A stretch of DNA of 64,000 bases, from assembly GCA_015847255.1 (NCBI GenBank), contig JADLZK010002591.1:1-64000 (forward strand). The letters run 5' to 3'. This DNA comes from Hyparrhenia diplandra (taxonomy: Eukaryota > Streptophyta > Magnoliopsida > Poales > Poaceae). The notes below the pieces were generated by a model. The model worked only from the letters and a program-made list of their open reading frames with translations. It was not told the DNA's origin and searched no databases. Of the stretch, positions 12,803-26,300 are shown in pieces (within the stretch, counting starts at the first letter, position 1; every line of letters begins with the position of its first letter). The position numbers and the translations under genes were made by a program.

Positions 12803-15800
12803 TGAAATCAGCGCTAGCAGTCCCCAATGTCACATCCGTAAAACATATATAAACGGTTGGGGAACGCAATGTAATTGATCCTACCATCATCTAACCTATC
12901 CACCCTAACTTCCTATGTACCTTTCGTGTCGTTCCCCTTCTTGTTTCGGTACGTAGGTCGACACAGAGATTTTCGATGGAATTCCAAGATTTCGCTCTAA
13001 ACAAGTGCAACTTTGAGGCCTATGACAAGTGATTCTTAGAAAAACTCTCTAATGGTCCACTTCCTCAAATTTAAGTTATCTAGGGTGACGCATTTGATCC
13101 CACAACCGTGAAAAAGTCTAGGTCGATTCGATAGCCGCATTGGTAACATCTCTTTGTTTTGAGTTCGCGCTGAAATCAGCGCTTAGCAAAGCCCCCAATG
13201 TCACATCCGTAAAACATATATAAACGGTTGGGGAACGCAATGTAATTGATCCTACCATCATCTAACCTATCCACCCTAACTTCCTATGTACCTTTCGTGT
13301 CGTTCCCCATCTTGTTTCGGCACGTAGGTCCATTACGTAGATTTTCGATGGAATTCCAAGATTTCGCTCTAAACAAGTGCTACTTTGAGGCCTATGACAA
13401 GTGATTCTTAGAAAAACTCTCTAATGGTCCACTTCCTCAAATTTAGGTTATCTAGGGTGAGGCATTTGATCCCACAACCGTGAAAAAGTCTAGGTCGATT
13501 CGATAGCCACATTGGAAACATCTCTTTGTTTTGAGTTCGCGCTGAAATCAGCGCTAGCAGTCCCCCAATGTCACATCGTAAAACATATATAAAAACGGTT
13601 GGGGAACGCAATGTAATTGATCCTACCATCATCTAACCTATCCACCCTAACTTCCTATGTACCTTTCGTGTCGTTCCCCTTCTTGTTTTGCAGACGTAGG
13701 TCCATTACGTAGATTTTCGATGGAATTCCAAGATTTCGCTCTAAACAAGTGTACTTTGAGGCCTATGACAAGTGATTCTTAGAAAACTCTCTAATGGTCC
13801 ACTTCCTCAAATTTAGGTTATCTAGGGTGAGGCATTTGATCCCACAACCGTGAAAAAGTCTAGGTCGATTCGATAGCCGCATTGGTAACATCTCTTTGTT
13901 TTGAGTTCGCGCTGAAATCAGCGCTAGCAGTCCCCAATGTCACATCCAGAAACATATATAAACGGTTGGGGAACGCAATGTAATTGATCCTACCATCATC
14001 TAACCTATCCACCCTAACTTCCTATGTACCTTTCGTGCCGTTCCCCTTCTTGTTTCGGTACGTAGGTCAACACAGAGATTTTCGATGGAATTCCAAGATT
14101 TCGCTCTAAACAAGTGCTACTTTGAGGCCTATGACAAGTGATTCTTAGAAAAACTCTCTAATGGTCCACTTCCTCAAATTAAGGTTATCTAGGGTGAGGC
14201 ATTTGATCCCACAACCGCGAAAAAGTCTAGGTCGATTCGATAGCCGCATTGGAAACTTCTCTTTGTTTTGAGTTCGCGCTGAAATCAGCGCTAGCAGTCC
14301 CCAATGTCACATCCAGAAACATATATAAACGGTTGGGGAACGCAATGTAATTGATCCTACCATCATCTAACCTATCCACCCTAACTTCCTATGTACCTTT
14401 CGTGTCGCTCCCCTTCTTGTTTTGGACGTAGGTTAATACGTAGATTTTCGATGGAATTCCAAGATTTCGCTCTAAACAAGTGCTACTTTGAGGCCTATGA
14501 CAAGTGATTCTTAGAAAAACTCTCTAATGGTCCACTTCCTCAAATTTAGGTTATCTAGGGTGAGGCATTTGATCCCACAACCGTGAAAAAGTCTAGGTCG
14601 ATTCGATAGCCGCATTGGAAACTTCTCTTTGTTTTGAGTTCGCGCTGAAATCAGCGCTAGCAAATCCCCAATGTCACATCCAAAACATATATAAACGGTT
14701 GGGGAACGCAATGTAATTGATCCTACCATCATCTAACCTATCCACCCTAACTTCCTATGTACCTTTCGTGTCGTCCCCATCTTGTTTCGGACGTAGGTCT
14801 AATACGTAGATTTTCGATGGAATTCCAAGATTTCGCTCTAAACAAGTGCTACTTTGAGGCCTATGACAAGTGATTCTTAGAAAAACTCTCTAATGGTCCA
14901 CTTCCTCAAATTTAGAATATCTAGGGTGAGGCATTTGATCCCACAACCGTGAAAAAGTCTAGGTCGATTCGATAGCCACATTGGAAACATCTCTTTGTTC
15001 TGAGTTCGCGCTGAAATCAGCGCTAGCAGTCCCCAATGTCACATCCGTAAACATATATAAACGGTTGGGGAACGCAATGTAATTGATCCTACCATCATCT
15101 AACCTATCCACCCTAACTTCCTATGTACCTTTCGTGTCGTTCCCCTTCTTGTTTTGGCACGTAGGTCATTACGTAGATTTTCGATGGAATTCCAAGATTT
15201 CGCTCTAAACAAGTGCTACTTTGAGGCCTATGACAAGTGATTCTTAGAAAAACTCTCTAATGGTCCACTTCCTCAAATTTAGGTTATCTAGGGTGAGGCA
15301 TTTGATCCCACAACCGTGAAAAAGTCTAGGTCGATTCGATAGCCACATTGGAAACTTCTCTTTGTTTTGAGTTGCGCTGAAATCAGCGCTAGCAAAGTCC
15401 CCAATGTCACATCCGTAAACATATATAAACGGTTGGGGAACGCAATGTAATTGATCCTACCATCATCTAACCTATCCACCCTAACTTCCTATGTACCTTT
15501 CGTGTCGCTCCCCTTCTTGTTTTGGCACGTAGGGTCCATTACGTAGATTTTCGATGGAATTCCAAGATTTCGCTCTAAACAAGTGCTACTTTGAGGCCTA
15601 TGACAAGTGATTCTTAGAAAAACTCTCTAATGGTCCACTTCCTCAAAATTAAGGTTATCTAGGGTGAGGCATTTGATCCCACAACCGTGAAAAAGTCTAG
15701 GTCGATTCGATAGCCGCATTGGAAACATCTCTTTGTTTTGAGTTCGCGCTGAAATCAGCGCTAGCAGTCCCCAATGTCACATCCGTAAACATATATAAAC

Positions 15801-18800
15801 GGTTGGGGAACGCAATGTAATTGATCCTACCATCATCTAACCTATCCACCCTAACTTCCTATGTACCTTTCGTGTCGCTCCCCCATCTTGTTTTGGCACG
15901 TAGGGTCCATACGTAGATTTTCGATGGAATTCCAAGATTTCGCTCTAAACAAGTGCTACTTTGAGGCCTATGACAAGTGATTCTTAGAAAAACTCTCTAA
16001 TGGTCCACTTCCTCAAATTTAGGTTATCTAGGGTGAGGCATTTGATCCCACAACCGTGAAAAAGTCTAGGTCGATTCGATAGCCGCATTGGAAACTTCTC
16101 TTTGTTTTGAGTTCGCGCTGAAATCAGCGCTAGCAGTCCCCAATGTCACATCCAAAAAAACATATATAAACGGTTGGGGAACGCAATGTAATTGATCCTA
16201 CCATCATCTAACCTATCCACCCTAACTTCCTATGTACCTTTCGTGTCGCTCCCCTTCTTGTTTTGGCACGTAGGTCTCCACACGTAGATTTTCGATGGAA
16301 TTCCAAGATTTCGCTCTAAACAAGTGCTACTTTGAGGCCTATGACAAGTGATTCTTAGAAAAACTCTCTAATGGTCCACTTCCTCAAATTTAGGTTATCT
16401 AGGGTGAGGCATTTGATCCCACAACCCGTGAAAAAGTCTAGGTCGATTCGATAGCCGCATTGGAAACTTCTCTTTGTTTTGAGTTGCGCTGAAATCAGCG
16501 CTAGCAGTCCCCAATGTCACATCCAGAAACATATATAAACGGTTGGGGAACACAATGTAATTGATCCTACCATCATCTAACCTATCCACCCTAACTTCCT
16601 ATGTACCTTTCGTGTCGTTCCCCTTCTTGTTTCGGTACGTAGGTCGACATTACGTAGATTTTCGATGGAATTCCAAGATTTCGCTCTAAACAAGTGCTAC
16701 TTTGAGGCCTATGACAAGTGATTCTTAGAAAAACTCTCGTATGGTCCACTTCCTCAAATTTAGATTATCTAGGGTGAGGCATTTGATCCCACAACCGTGA
16801 AAAAGTCTAGGTCGATTCGATAGCCGCATTGGTAACATCTCTTTGTTTTGAGTTCGCGCTGAAATCAGCGCTAGCAGTCCCCAATGTCACATCCAGAAAC
16901 ATATATAAACGGTTGGGGAACGCAATGTAATTGATCCTACCATCATCTAACCTATCCACCCTAACTTCCTATGTACCTTTCGTGTCGCTCCCCTTCTTGT
17001 TTTGGCACGTAGGTCTATTACGTAGATTTTCGATGGAATTCCAAGATTTCGCTCTAAACAAGTGCTACTTTGAGGCCTATGACAAGTGATTCTTAGAAAA
17101 ACTCTCTAATGGTCCACTTCCTCAAATTTAGGTTATCTAGGGTGAGGCATTTGATCCCACAACCGTGAAAAAGTCTAGGTCGATTCGATAGCCACATTGG
17201 AAACTTCTCTTTGTTTTGAGTTCGCGCTGAAATCAGCGCTAGCAAATCCCCAATGTCACATCCGTAAAACATATATAAACGGTTGGGGAACGCAATGTAA
17301 TTGATCCTACCATCATCTAACCTATCCACCCTAACTTCCTATGTACCTTTCGTGTCGTTCCCCTTCTTGTTTTGGCACGTAGGTCGATTACGTAGATTTT
17401 CGATGGAATTCCAAGATTTCGGGCTCTAAACAAGTGGTACTTTGAGGCCTATGACAAGTGATTCTTAGAAAAACTCTCTAATGGTCCACTTCCTCAAATT
17501 TAGGTTATCTAGGGTGACGCATTTGATCCCACAACCGTGAAAAAGTCTAGGTCGATTCGATAGCCACATTGGAAACATCTCTTTGTTTTGAGTTCGCGCT
17601 GAAATCAGCGCTAGCAGTCCCCAATGTCACATCCGTAAAACATATATAAACGGTTGGGGAACGCAATGTAATTGATCCTACCATCATCTAACCTATCCAC
17701 CCTAACTTCCTATGTACCTTTCGTGTCGTTCCCCATCTTGTTTCGGTACGTAGGTCGACACAGAGATTTTCGATGGAATTCCAAGATTTCGCTCTAAACA
17801 AGTGGTACTTTGAGGCCTATGACAAGTGATTCTTAGAAAAACTCTCTAATGGTCCACTTCCTCAAATTTAGATTATCTAGGGTGAGGCATTTGATCCCAC
17901 AACCGTGAAAAAGTCTAGGTCGATTCGATAGCCACATTGGAAACTTCTCTTTGTTTTGAGTTCGCGCTGAAATCAGCGCTAGCAGTCCCCAATGTCACAT
18001 CCAGAAACATATATAAACGGTTGGGGAACACAATGTAATTGATCCTACCATCATCTAACCTATCCACCCTAACTTCCTATGTACCTTTCGTGCCGTTCCC
18101 CTTCTTGTTTCGGCACGTAGGTCCATTACGTAGATTTTCGATGGAATTCCAAGATTTCGCTCTAAACAAGTGGTACTTTGAGGCCTATGACAAGTGATTC
18201 TTAGAAAAACTCTCGTATGGTCCACTTCCTCAAATTTAGGTTATCTAGGGTGAGGCATTTGATCCCACAACCGTGAAAAAGTCTAGGTCGATTCGATAGC
18301 CGCATTGGAAACTTCTCTTTGTTTTGAGTTCGCGCTGAAATCAGCGCTAGCAGTCCCCAATGTCACATCCAGAAACATATATAAACGGTTGGGGAACGCA
18401 ATGTAATTGATCCTACCATCATCTAACCTATCCACCCTAACTTCCTATGTACCTTTCGTGTCGTTCCCCTTCTTGTTTGGGCACGTAGGTCCAATACGTA
18501 GATTTTCGATGGAATTCCAAGATTTCGCTCTAAACAAGTGCTACTTTGAGGCCTATGACAAGTGATTCTTAGAAAAAAACTCTAATGGTCCACTTCCTCA
18601 AATTTAGGTTATCTAGGGTGAGGCATTTGATCCCACAACCGCGAAAAAAGTCTAGGTCGATTCGATAGCCACATTGGAAACATCTCTTTGTTTTGAGTTC
18701 GCGCTGAAATCAGCGCTAGCAGTCCCCAATGTCACATCCGTAAACATATATAAACGGTTGGGGAACGCAATGTAATTGATCCTACCATCATCTAACCTAT

Positions 18801-20341
18801 CCACCCTAACTTCCTATGTACCTTTCGTGTCGCCCCATCTTGTTTTGGCACGTAGGTCCATTACGTAGATTTTCGATGGAATTCCAAGATTTCGCTCTAA
18901 ACAAGTGGTACTTTGAGGCCTATGACAAGTGATTCTTAGAAAAACTCTCTAATGGTCCACTTCCTCAAATTTAGTTATCTAGGGTGAGGCATTTGATCCC
19001 ACAACCGTGAAAAAGTCTAGGTCGATTCGATAGCCGCATTGGAAACATCTCTTTGTTTTGAGTTCGCGCTGAAATCAGCGCTAGCAAGTCCCCAATGTCA
19101 CATCCGTAAAACATATATAAACGGTTGGGGAACGCAATGTAATTGATCCTACCATCATCTAACCTATCCACCCTAACTTCCTATGTACCTTTCGTGTCGC
19201 TCCCCTTCTTGTTTCGGACGTAGGTCGACATTACGTAGATTTTCGATGGAATTCCAAGATTTCGCTCTAAACAAGTGCTACTTTGAGGCCTATGACAAGT
19301 GATTCTTAGAAAAACTCTAATGGTCCACTTCCTCAAATTTAGGTTATCTAGGGTGAGGCATTTGATCCCACAACCGTGAAAAAAGTCTAGGTCGATTCGA
19401 TAGCCACATTGGAAACATCTCTTTGTTTTGAGTTCGCGCTGAAATCAGCGCTAGCAGCCCCCCAATGTCACATCCAAAAACATATATAAACGGTTGGGGA
19501 ACGCAATGTAATTGATCCTACCATCATCTAACCTATCCACCCTAACTTCCTATGTACCTTTCGTGTCGCTCCCCATCTTGTTTTGGCACGTAGGTCCATT
19601 ACGTAGATTTTCGATGGAATTCCAAGATTTCGCTCTAAACAAGTGCTACTTTGAGGCCTATGACAAGTGATTCTTAGAAAAACTCTCTAATGGTCCACTT
19701 CCTCAAATTTAGGTTATCTAGGGTGAGGCATTTGATCCCACAAACCAAAAAAAAAGTCTAGGTCGATTCGATAGCCACATTGGAAACTTCTCTTTGTTTT
19801 GAGTTCGCGCTGAAATCAGCGCTAGCATTCCCCAATGTCACATCCAAAACATATATAAACGGTTGGGGAACGCAATGTAATTGATCCTACCATCATCTAA
19901 CCTATCCACCCTAACTTCCTATGTACCTTTCGTGTCGCTCCCCTTCTTGTTTTGGCACGTAGGTCCATAATACAGAGATTTTCGATGGAATTCCAAGATT
20001 TCGCTCTAAACAAGTGCTACTTTGAGGCCTATGACAAGTGATTCTTAGAAAACTCTCTAATGGTCCACTTCCTCAAATTTAGGTTATCTAGGGTGAGGCA
20101 TTTGATCCCACAACCGTGAAAAAGTCTAGGTCGATTCGATAGCCGCATTGAAACATCTCTTTGTTTTGAGTTTCGCTGAAATCAGCGCTAGCAGTCCCCA
20201 ATGTCACATCCAAAAACATATATAAACGGTTGGGGAACGCAATGTAATTGATCCTACCATCATCTAACCTATCCACCCTAACTTCCTATGTACCTTTCGT
20301 GTCGCTCCCATCTTGTTTCTAAGACGTAGGTCGATTACGTA

Positions 20342-23300
20342 GATTTTCGATGGAATTCCAAGATTTCGCTCTAAACAAGTGCTACTTTGAGGCCTATGAC
20401 AAGTGATTCTTAGAAAAACTCTCTAATGGTCCACTTCCTCAAATTTAGGTTATCTAGGGTGAGGCATTTGATCCCACAACCGTGAAAAAGTCTAGGTCGA
20501 TTCGATAGCCACATTGGAAACTTCTCTTTGTTTTGAGTTCGCGCTGAAATCAGCGCTAGCAAAGTCCCCAATGTCACATCCGTAAACATATATAAACGGT
20601 TGGGGAACGCAATGTAATTGATCCTACCATCATCTAACCTATCCACCCTAACTTCCTATGTACCTTTCGTGTCGCTCCCCTTCTTGTTTTGGCACGTAGG
20701 TCTCCATTACGTAGATTTTCGATGGAATTCCAAGATTTCGCTCTAAACAAGTGCTACTTTGAGGCCTATGACAAGTGATTCTTAGAAAAACTCTCTAATG
20801 GTCCACTTCCTCAAATTTAGGTTATCTAGGGTGAGGCATTTGATCCCACAACCGTGAAAAAGTCTAGGTCGATTCGATAGCCGCATTGGTAACATCTCTT
20901 TGTTTTGAGTTTGCGCTGAAATCAGCGCTAGCAGTCCCCAATGTCACATCCAGAAACATATATAAACGGTTGGGGAACGCAATGTAATTGATCCTACCAT
21001 CATCTAACCTATCCACCCTAACTTCCTATGTACCTTTCGTGTCGATCCCCTTCTTGTTTCGGCACGTAGGTCATTACGTAGATTTTCGATGGAATTCCAA
21101 GATTTCGCTCTAAACAAGTGCTACTTTGAGGCCTATGACAAGTGATTCTTAGAAAAACTCTCTAATGGTCCACTTCCTCAAATTTAGGTTATCTAGGGTG
21201 AGGCATTTGATCCCACAAACCGTGAAAAAGTCTAGGTCGATTCGATAGCCACATTGGAAACTTCTCTTTGTTTTGAGTTCGCGCTGAAATCAGCGCTAGC
21301 AGTCCCCAATGTCACATCCAAAACATATATAAACGGTTGGGGAACGCAATGTAATTGATCCTACCATCATCTAACCTATCCACCCTAACTTCCTATGTAC
21401 CTTTCGTGCGCTCCCCTTCTTGTTTTGGACGTAGGTCCATTACGTAGATTTTCGATGGAATTCCAAGATTTCGCTCTAAACAAGTGCTACTTTGAGGCCT
21501 ATGACAAGTGATTCTTAGAAAAACTCTCTAATGGTCCACTTCCTCAAATTTAGGTTATCTAGGGTGAGGCATTTGATCCCACAACCGTGAAAAAGTCTAG
21601 GTCGATTCGATAGCCACATTGGAAACATCTCTTTGTTTTGAGTTCGCGCTGAAATCAGCGCTAGCAAATCCCCAATGTCACATCCAAAACATATATAAAC
21701 GGTTGGGGAACGCAATGTAATTGATCCTACCATCATCTAACCTATCCACCCTAACTTCCTATGTACCTTTCGTGTCGCTCTCCCTTCTTGTTTTGCAGCA
21801 CGTAGGGTCCATTACGTAGATTTTCGATGGAATTCCAAGATTTCGCTCTAAACAAGTGCTACTTTGAGGCCTATGACAAGTGATTCTTAGAAAAACTCTC
21901 TAATGGTCCACTTCCTCAAATTTAGGTTATCTAGGGTGAGGCATTTGATCCCACAACCGTGAAAAAGTCTAGGTCGATTCGATAGCCGCATTGGAAACTT
22001 CTCTTTGTTTTGAGTTCGCTGAAATCAGCGCTAGCATCCCCCAATGTCACATCCGTAAACATATATAAACGGTTGGGGAACGCAATGTAATTGATCCTAC
22101 CATCATCTAACCTATCCACCCTAACTTCCTATGTACCTTTCGTGTCGTTCCCCTTCTTGTTTTTGCAGACGTAGGTCCATTACGTAGATTTTCGATGGAA
22201 TTCCAAGATTTCGCTCTAAACAAGTGCTACTTTGAGGCCTATGACAAGTGATTCTTAGAAAAACTCTCTAATGGTCCACTTCCTCAAATTTAGGTTATCT
22301 AGGGTGAGGCATTTGATCCCACAACCGTGAAAAAGTCTAGGTCGATTCGATAGCCACATTGGAAACTTCTCTTTGTTTTGAGTTCGCGCTGAAATCAGCG
22401 CTAGCAGTCCCCAATGTCACATCCGTAAACATATATAAACGGTTGGGGAACGCAATGTAATTGATCCTACCATCATCTAACCTATCCACCCTAACTTCCT
22501 ATGTACCTTTCGTGTCGCTCCCCTTCTTGTTTTGAAGACGTAGGTCTAATACGTAGATTTTCGATGGAATTCCAAGATTTCGCTCTAAACAAGTGCTACT
22601 TTGAGGCCTATGACAAGTGATTCTTAGAAAAACTCTCTAATGGTCCACTTCCTCAAATTTAAGGTTATCTAGGGTGAGGCATTTGATCCCACAACCGTGA
22701 AAAAGTCTAGGTCGATTCGATAGCCGCATTGGAAACATCTCTTTGTTTTGAGTTCGCTGAAATCAGCGCTAGCAGTCCCCAATGTCACATCCGTAAACAT
22801 ATATAAACGGTTGGGGAACGCAATGTAATTGATCCTACCATCATCTAACCTATCCACCCTAACTTCCTATGTACCTTTCGTGTCGTTCCCCTTCTTGTTT
22901 TGGCACGTAGGTCTATTACGTAGATTTTCGATGGAATTCCAAGATTTCGCTCTAAACAAGTGCTACTTTGAGGCCTATGACAAGTGATTCTTAGAAAAAC
23001 TCTCTAATGGTCCACTTCCTCAAATTTAGGTTATCTAGGGTGAGGCATTTGATCCCACAACCGTGAAAAAGTCTAGGTCGATTCGATAGCCACATTGGAA
23101 ACTTCTCTTTGTTTTGAGTTCGCGCTGAAATCAGCGCTAGCAAAGTCCCCAATGTCACATCCGTAAAACATATATAAACGGTTGGGGAACGCAATGTAAT
23201 TGATCCTACCATCATCTAACCTATCCACCCTAACTTCCTATGTACCTTTCGTGTCGCTCCCCTTCTTGTTTTGGCACGTAGGTCCATTACGTAGATTTTC

Positions 23301-26300
23301 GATGGAATTCCAAGATTTCGCTCTAAACAAGTGCTACTTTGAGGCCTATGACAAGTGATTCTTAGAAAAACTCTCTAATGGTCCACTTCCTCAAATTTAG
23401 GTTACTCTAGGGTGAGGCATTTGATCCCACAACCGTGAAAAAGTCTAGGTCGATTCGATAGCCGCATTGGAAACATCTCTTTGTTTTGAGTTCGCGCTGA
23501 AATCAGCGCTAGCAAAGCCCCCAATGTCACATCCGTAAAACATATATAAACGGTTGGGGAACGCAATGTAATTGATCCTACCATCATCTAACCTATCCAC
23601 CCTAACTTCCTATGTACCTTTCGTGTCGCTCCCCCATCTTGTTTCTAAGACGTAGGTCCATTACGTAGATTTTCGATGGAATTCCAAGATTTCGCTCTAA
23701 ACAAGTGGTACTTTGAGGCCTATGACAAGTGATTCTTAGAAAAACTCTAATGGTCCACTTCCTCAAATTTAGGTTATCTAGGGTGAGGCATTTGATCCCA
23801 CAACCGTGAAAAAGTCTAGGTCGATTCGATAGCCACATTGGAAACATCTCTTTGTTTTGAGTTCGCGCTGAAATCAGCGCTAGCAAGTCCCCCAATGTCA
23901 CATCCGTAAACATATATAAACGGTTGGGGAACGCAATGTAATTGATCCTACCATCATCTAACCTATCCACCCTAACTTCCTATGTACCTTTCGTGTCGCT
24001 CCCCTTCTGTTTTTCGCACGTAGGTCTAATTACGTAGATTTTCGATGGAATTCCAAGATTTCGCTCTAAACAAGTGCTACTTTGAGGCCTATGACAAGTG
24101 ATTCTTAGAAAAACTCTCTAATGGTCCACTTCCTCAAATTTAAGGTTATCTAGGGTGAGGCATTTGATCCCACAACCGTGAAAAAGTCTAGGTCGATTCG
24201 ATAGCCACATTGGAAACATCTCTTTGTTTTGAGTTTCGCGCTGAAATCAGCGCTAGCAATTCCCCCAATGTCACATCCGTAAAACATATATAAACGGTTG
24301 GGGAACGCAATGTAATTGATCCTACCATCATCTAACCTATCCACCCTAACTTCCTATGTACCTTTCGTGTCGCTCCCCATCTTGTTTTTGGCACGTAGGT
24401 CCATTACGTAGATTTTCGATGGAATTCCAAGATTTCGCTCTAAACAAGTGCTACTTTGAGGCCTATGACAAGTGATTCTTAGAAAAACTCTCTAATGGTC
24501 CACTTCCTCAAATTTAGGTTATCTAGGGTGAGGCATTTGATCCCACAACCGTGAAAAAGTCTAGGTCGATTCGATAGCCACATTGGAAACATCTCTTTGT
24601 TTTGAGTTCGCGCTGAAATCAGCGCTAGCAGTCCCCAATGTCACATCCGTAAAACATATATAAACGGTTGGGGAACGCAATGTAATTGATCCTACCATCA
24701 TCTAACCTATCCACCCTAACTTCCTATGTACCTTTCGTGTCGTTCCCCTTCTTGTTTCGGCACGTAGGTCCATTACGTAGATTTTCGATGGAATTCCAAG
24801 ATTTCGCTCTAAACAAGTGCTACTTTGAGGCCTATGACAAGTGATTCTTAGAAAAACTCTCTAATGGTCCACTTCCTCAAATTTAGGTTATCTAGGGTGA
24901 GGCATTTGATCCCACAACCGTGAAAAAAGTCTAGGTCGATTCGATAGCCGCATTGGAAACTTCTCTTTGTTTTGAGTTCGCGCTGAAATCAGCGCTAGCA
25001 ATTCCCCCAATGTCACATCCGTAAAACATATATAAACGGTTGGGGAACGCAATGTAATTGATCCTACCATCATCTAACCTATCCACCCTAACTTCCTATG
25101 TACCTTTCGTGTCGCTCCCCTTCTTGTTTTGGCACGTAGGTCCATTACGTAGATTTTCGATGGAATTCCAAGATTTCGCTCTAAACAAGTGCTACTTTGA
25201 GGCCTATGACAAGTGATTCTTAGAAAAACTCTAATGGTCCACTTCCTCAAATTTAGGTTATCTAGGGTGAGGCATTTGATCCCACAACCGTGAAAAAGTC
25301 TAGGTCGATTCGATAGCCGCATTGGAAACATCTCTTTGTTTTGAGTTCGCGCTGAAATCAGCGCTAGCAAATTCCCCAATGTCACATCCGTAAACATATA
25401 TAAACGGTTGGGGAACGCAATGTAATTGATCCTACCATCATCTAACCTATCCACCCTAACTTCCTATGTACCTTTCGTGTCGCTCCCCTTCTTGTTTTGG
25501 CACGTAGGTCGACACAGAGATTTTCGATGGAATTCCAAGATTTCGCTCTAAACAAGTGCTACTTTGAGGCCTATGACAAGTGATTCTTAGAAAAACTCTC
25601 TAATGGTCCACTTCCTCAAATTTAGGTTATCTAGGGTGAGGCATTTGATCCCACAACCGTGAAAAAGTCTAGGTCGATTCGATAGCCACATTGGAAACAT
25701 CTCTTCTTTTTTGAGTTCGCGCTGAAATCAGCGCTAGCAGTCCCCAATGTCACATCCGTAAACATATATAAACGGTTGGGGAACGCAATGTAATTGATCC
25801 TACCATCATCTAACCTATCCACCCTAACTTCCTATGTACCTTTCGTGTCGCTCCCCTTCTTGTTTTGGCACGTAGGTCGAATACGTAGATTTTCGATGGA
25901 ATTCCAAGATTTCGCTCTAAACAAGTGCTACTTTGAGGCCTATGACAAGTGATTCTTAGAAAAACTCTAATGGTCCACTTCCTCAAATTTAAGTTATCTA
26001 GGGTGAGGCATTTGATCCCACAACCGTGAAAAAGTCTAGGTCGATTCGATAGCCGCATTGGAAACATCTCTTTGTTTTGAGTTCGCGCTGAAATCAGCGC
26101 TAGCAAAGTCCCCAATGTCACATCCGTAAAACATATATAAACGGTTGGGGAACGCAATGTAATTGATCCTACCATCATCTAACCTATCCACCCTAACTTC
26201 CTATGTACCTTTCGTGTCGCTCCCCATCTTGTTTTGGCACGTAGGTCCATTACGTAGATTTTCGATGGAATTCCAAGATTTCGCTCTAAACAAGTGGTAC

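Noticed and set aside
25074..25454. Minus-strand open frame of 126 codons, and many similar ones of 60-122 codons
   Set aside because: The frame is the reverse strand of the repeat itself and recurs, broken at different points, in most monomers. Small indels shift it freely, there is no conserved start-to-stop unit, and no recognisable domain.
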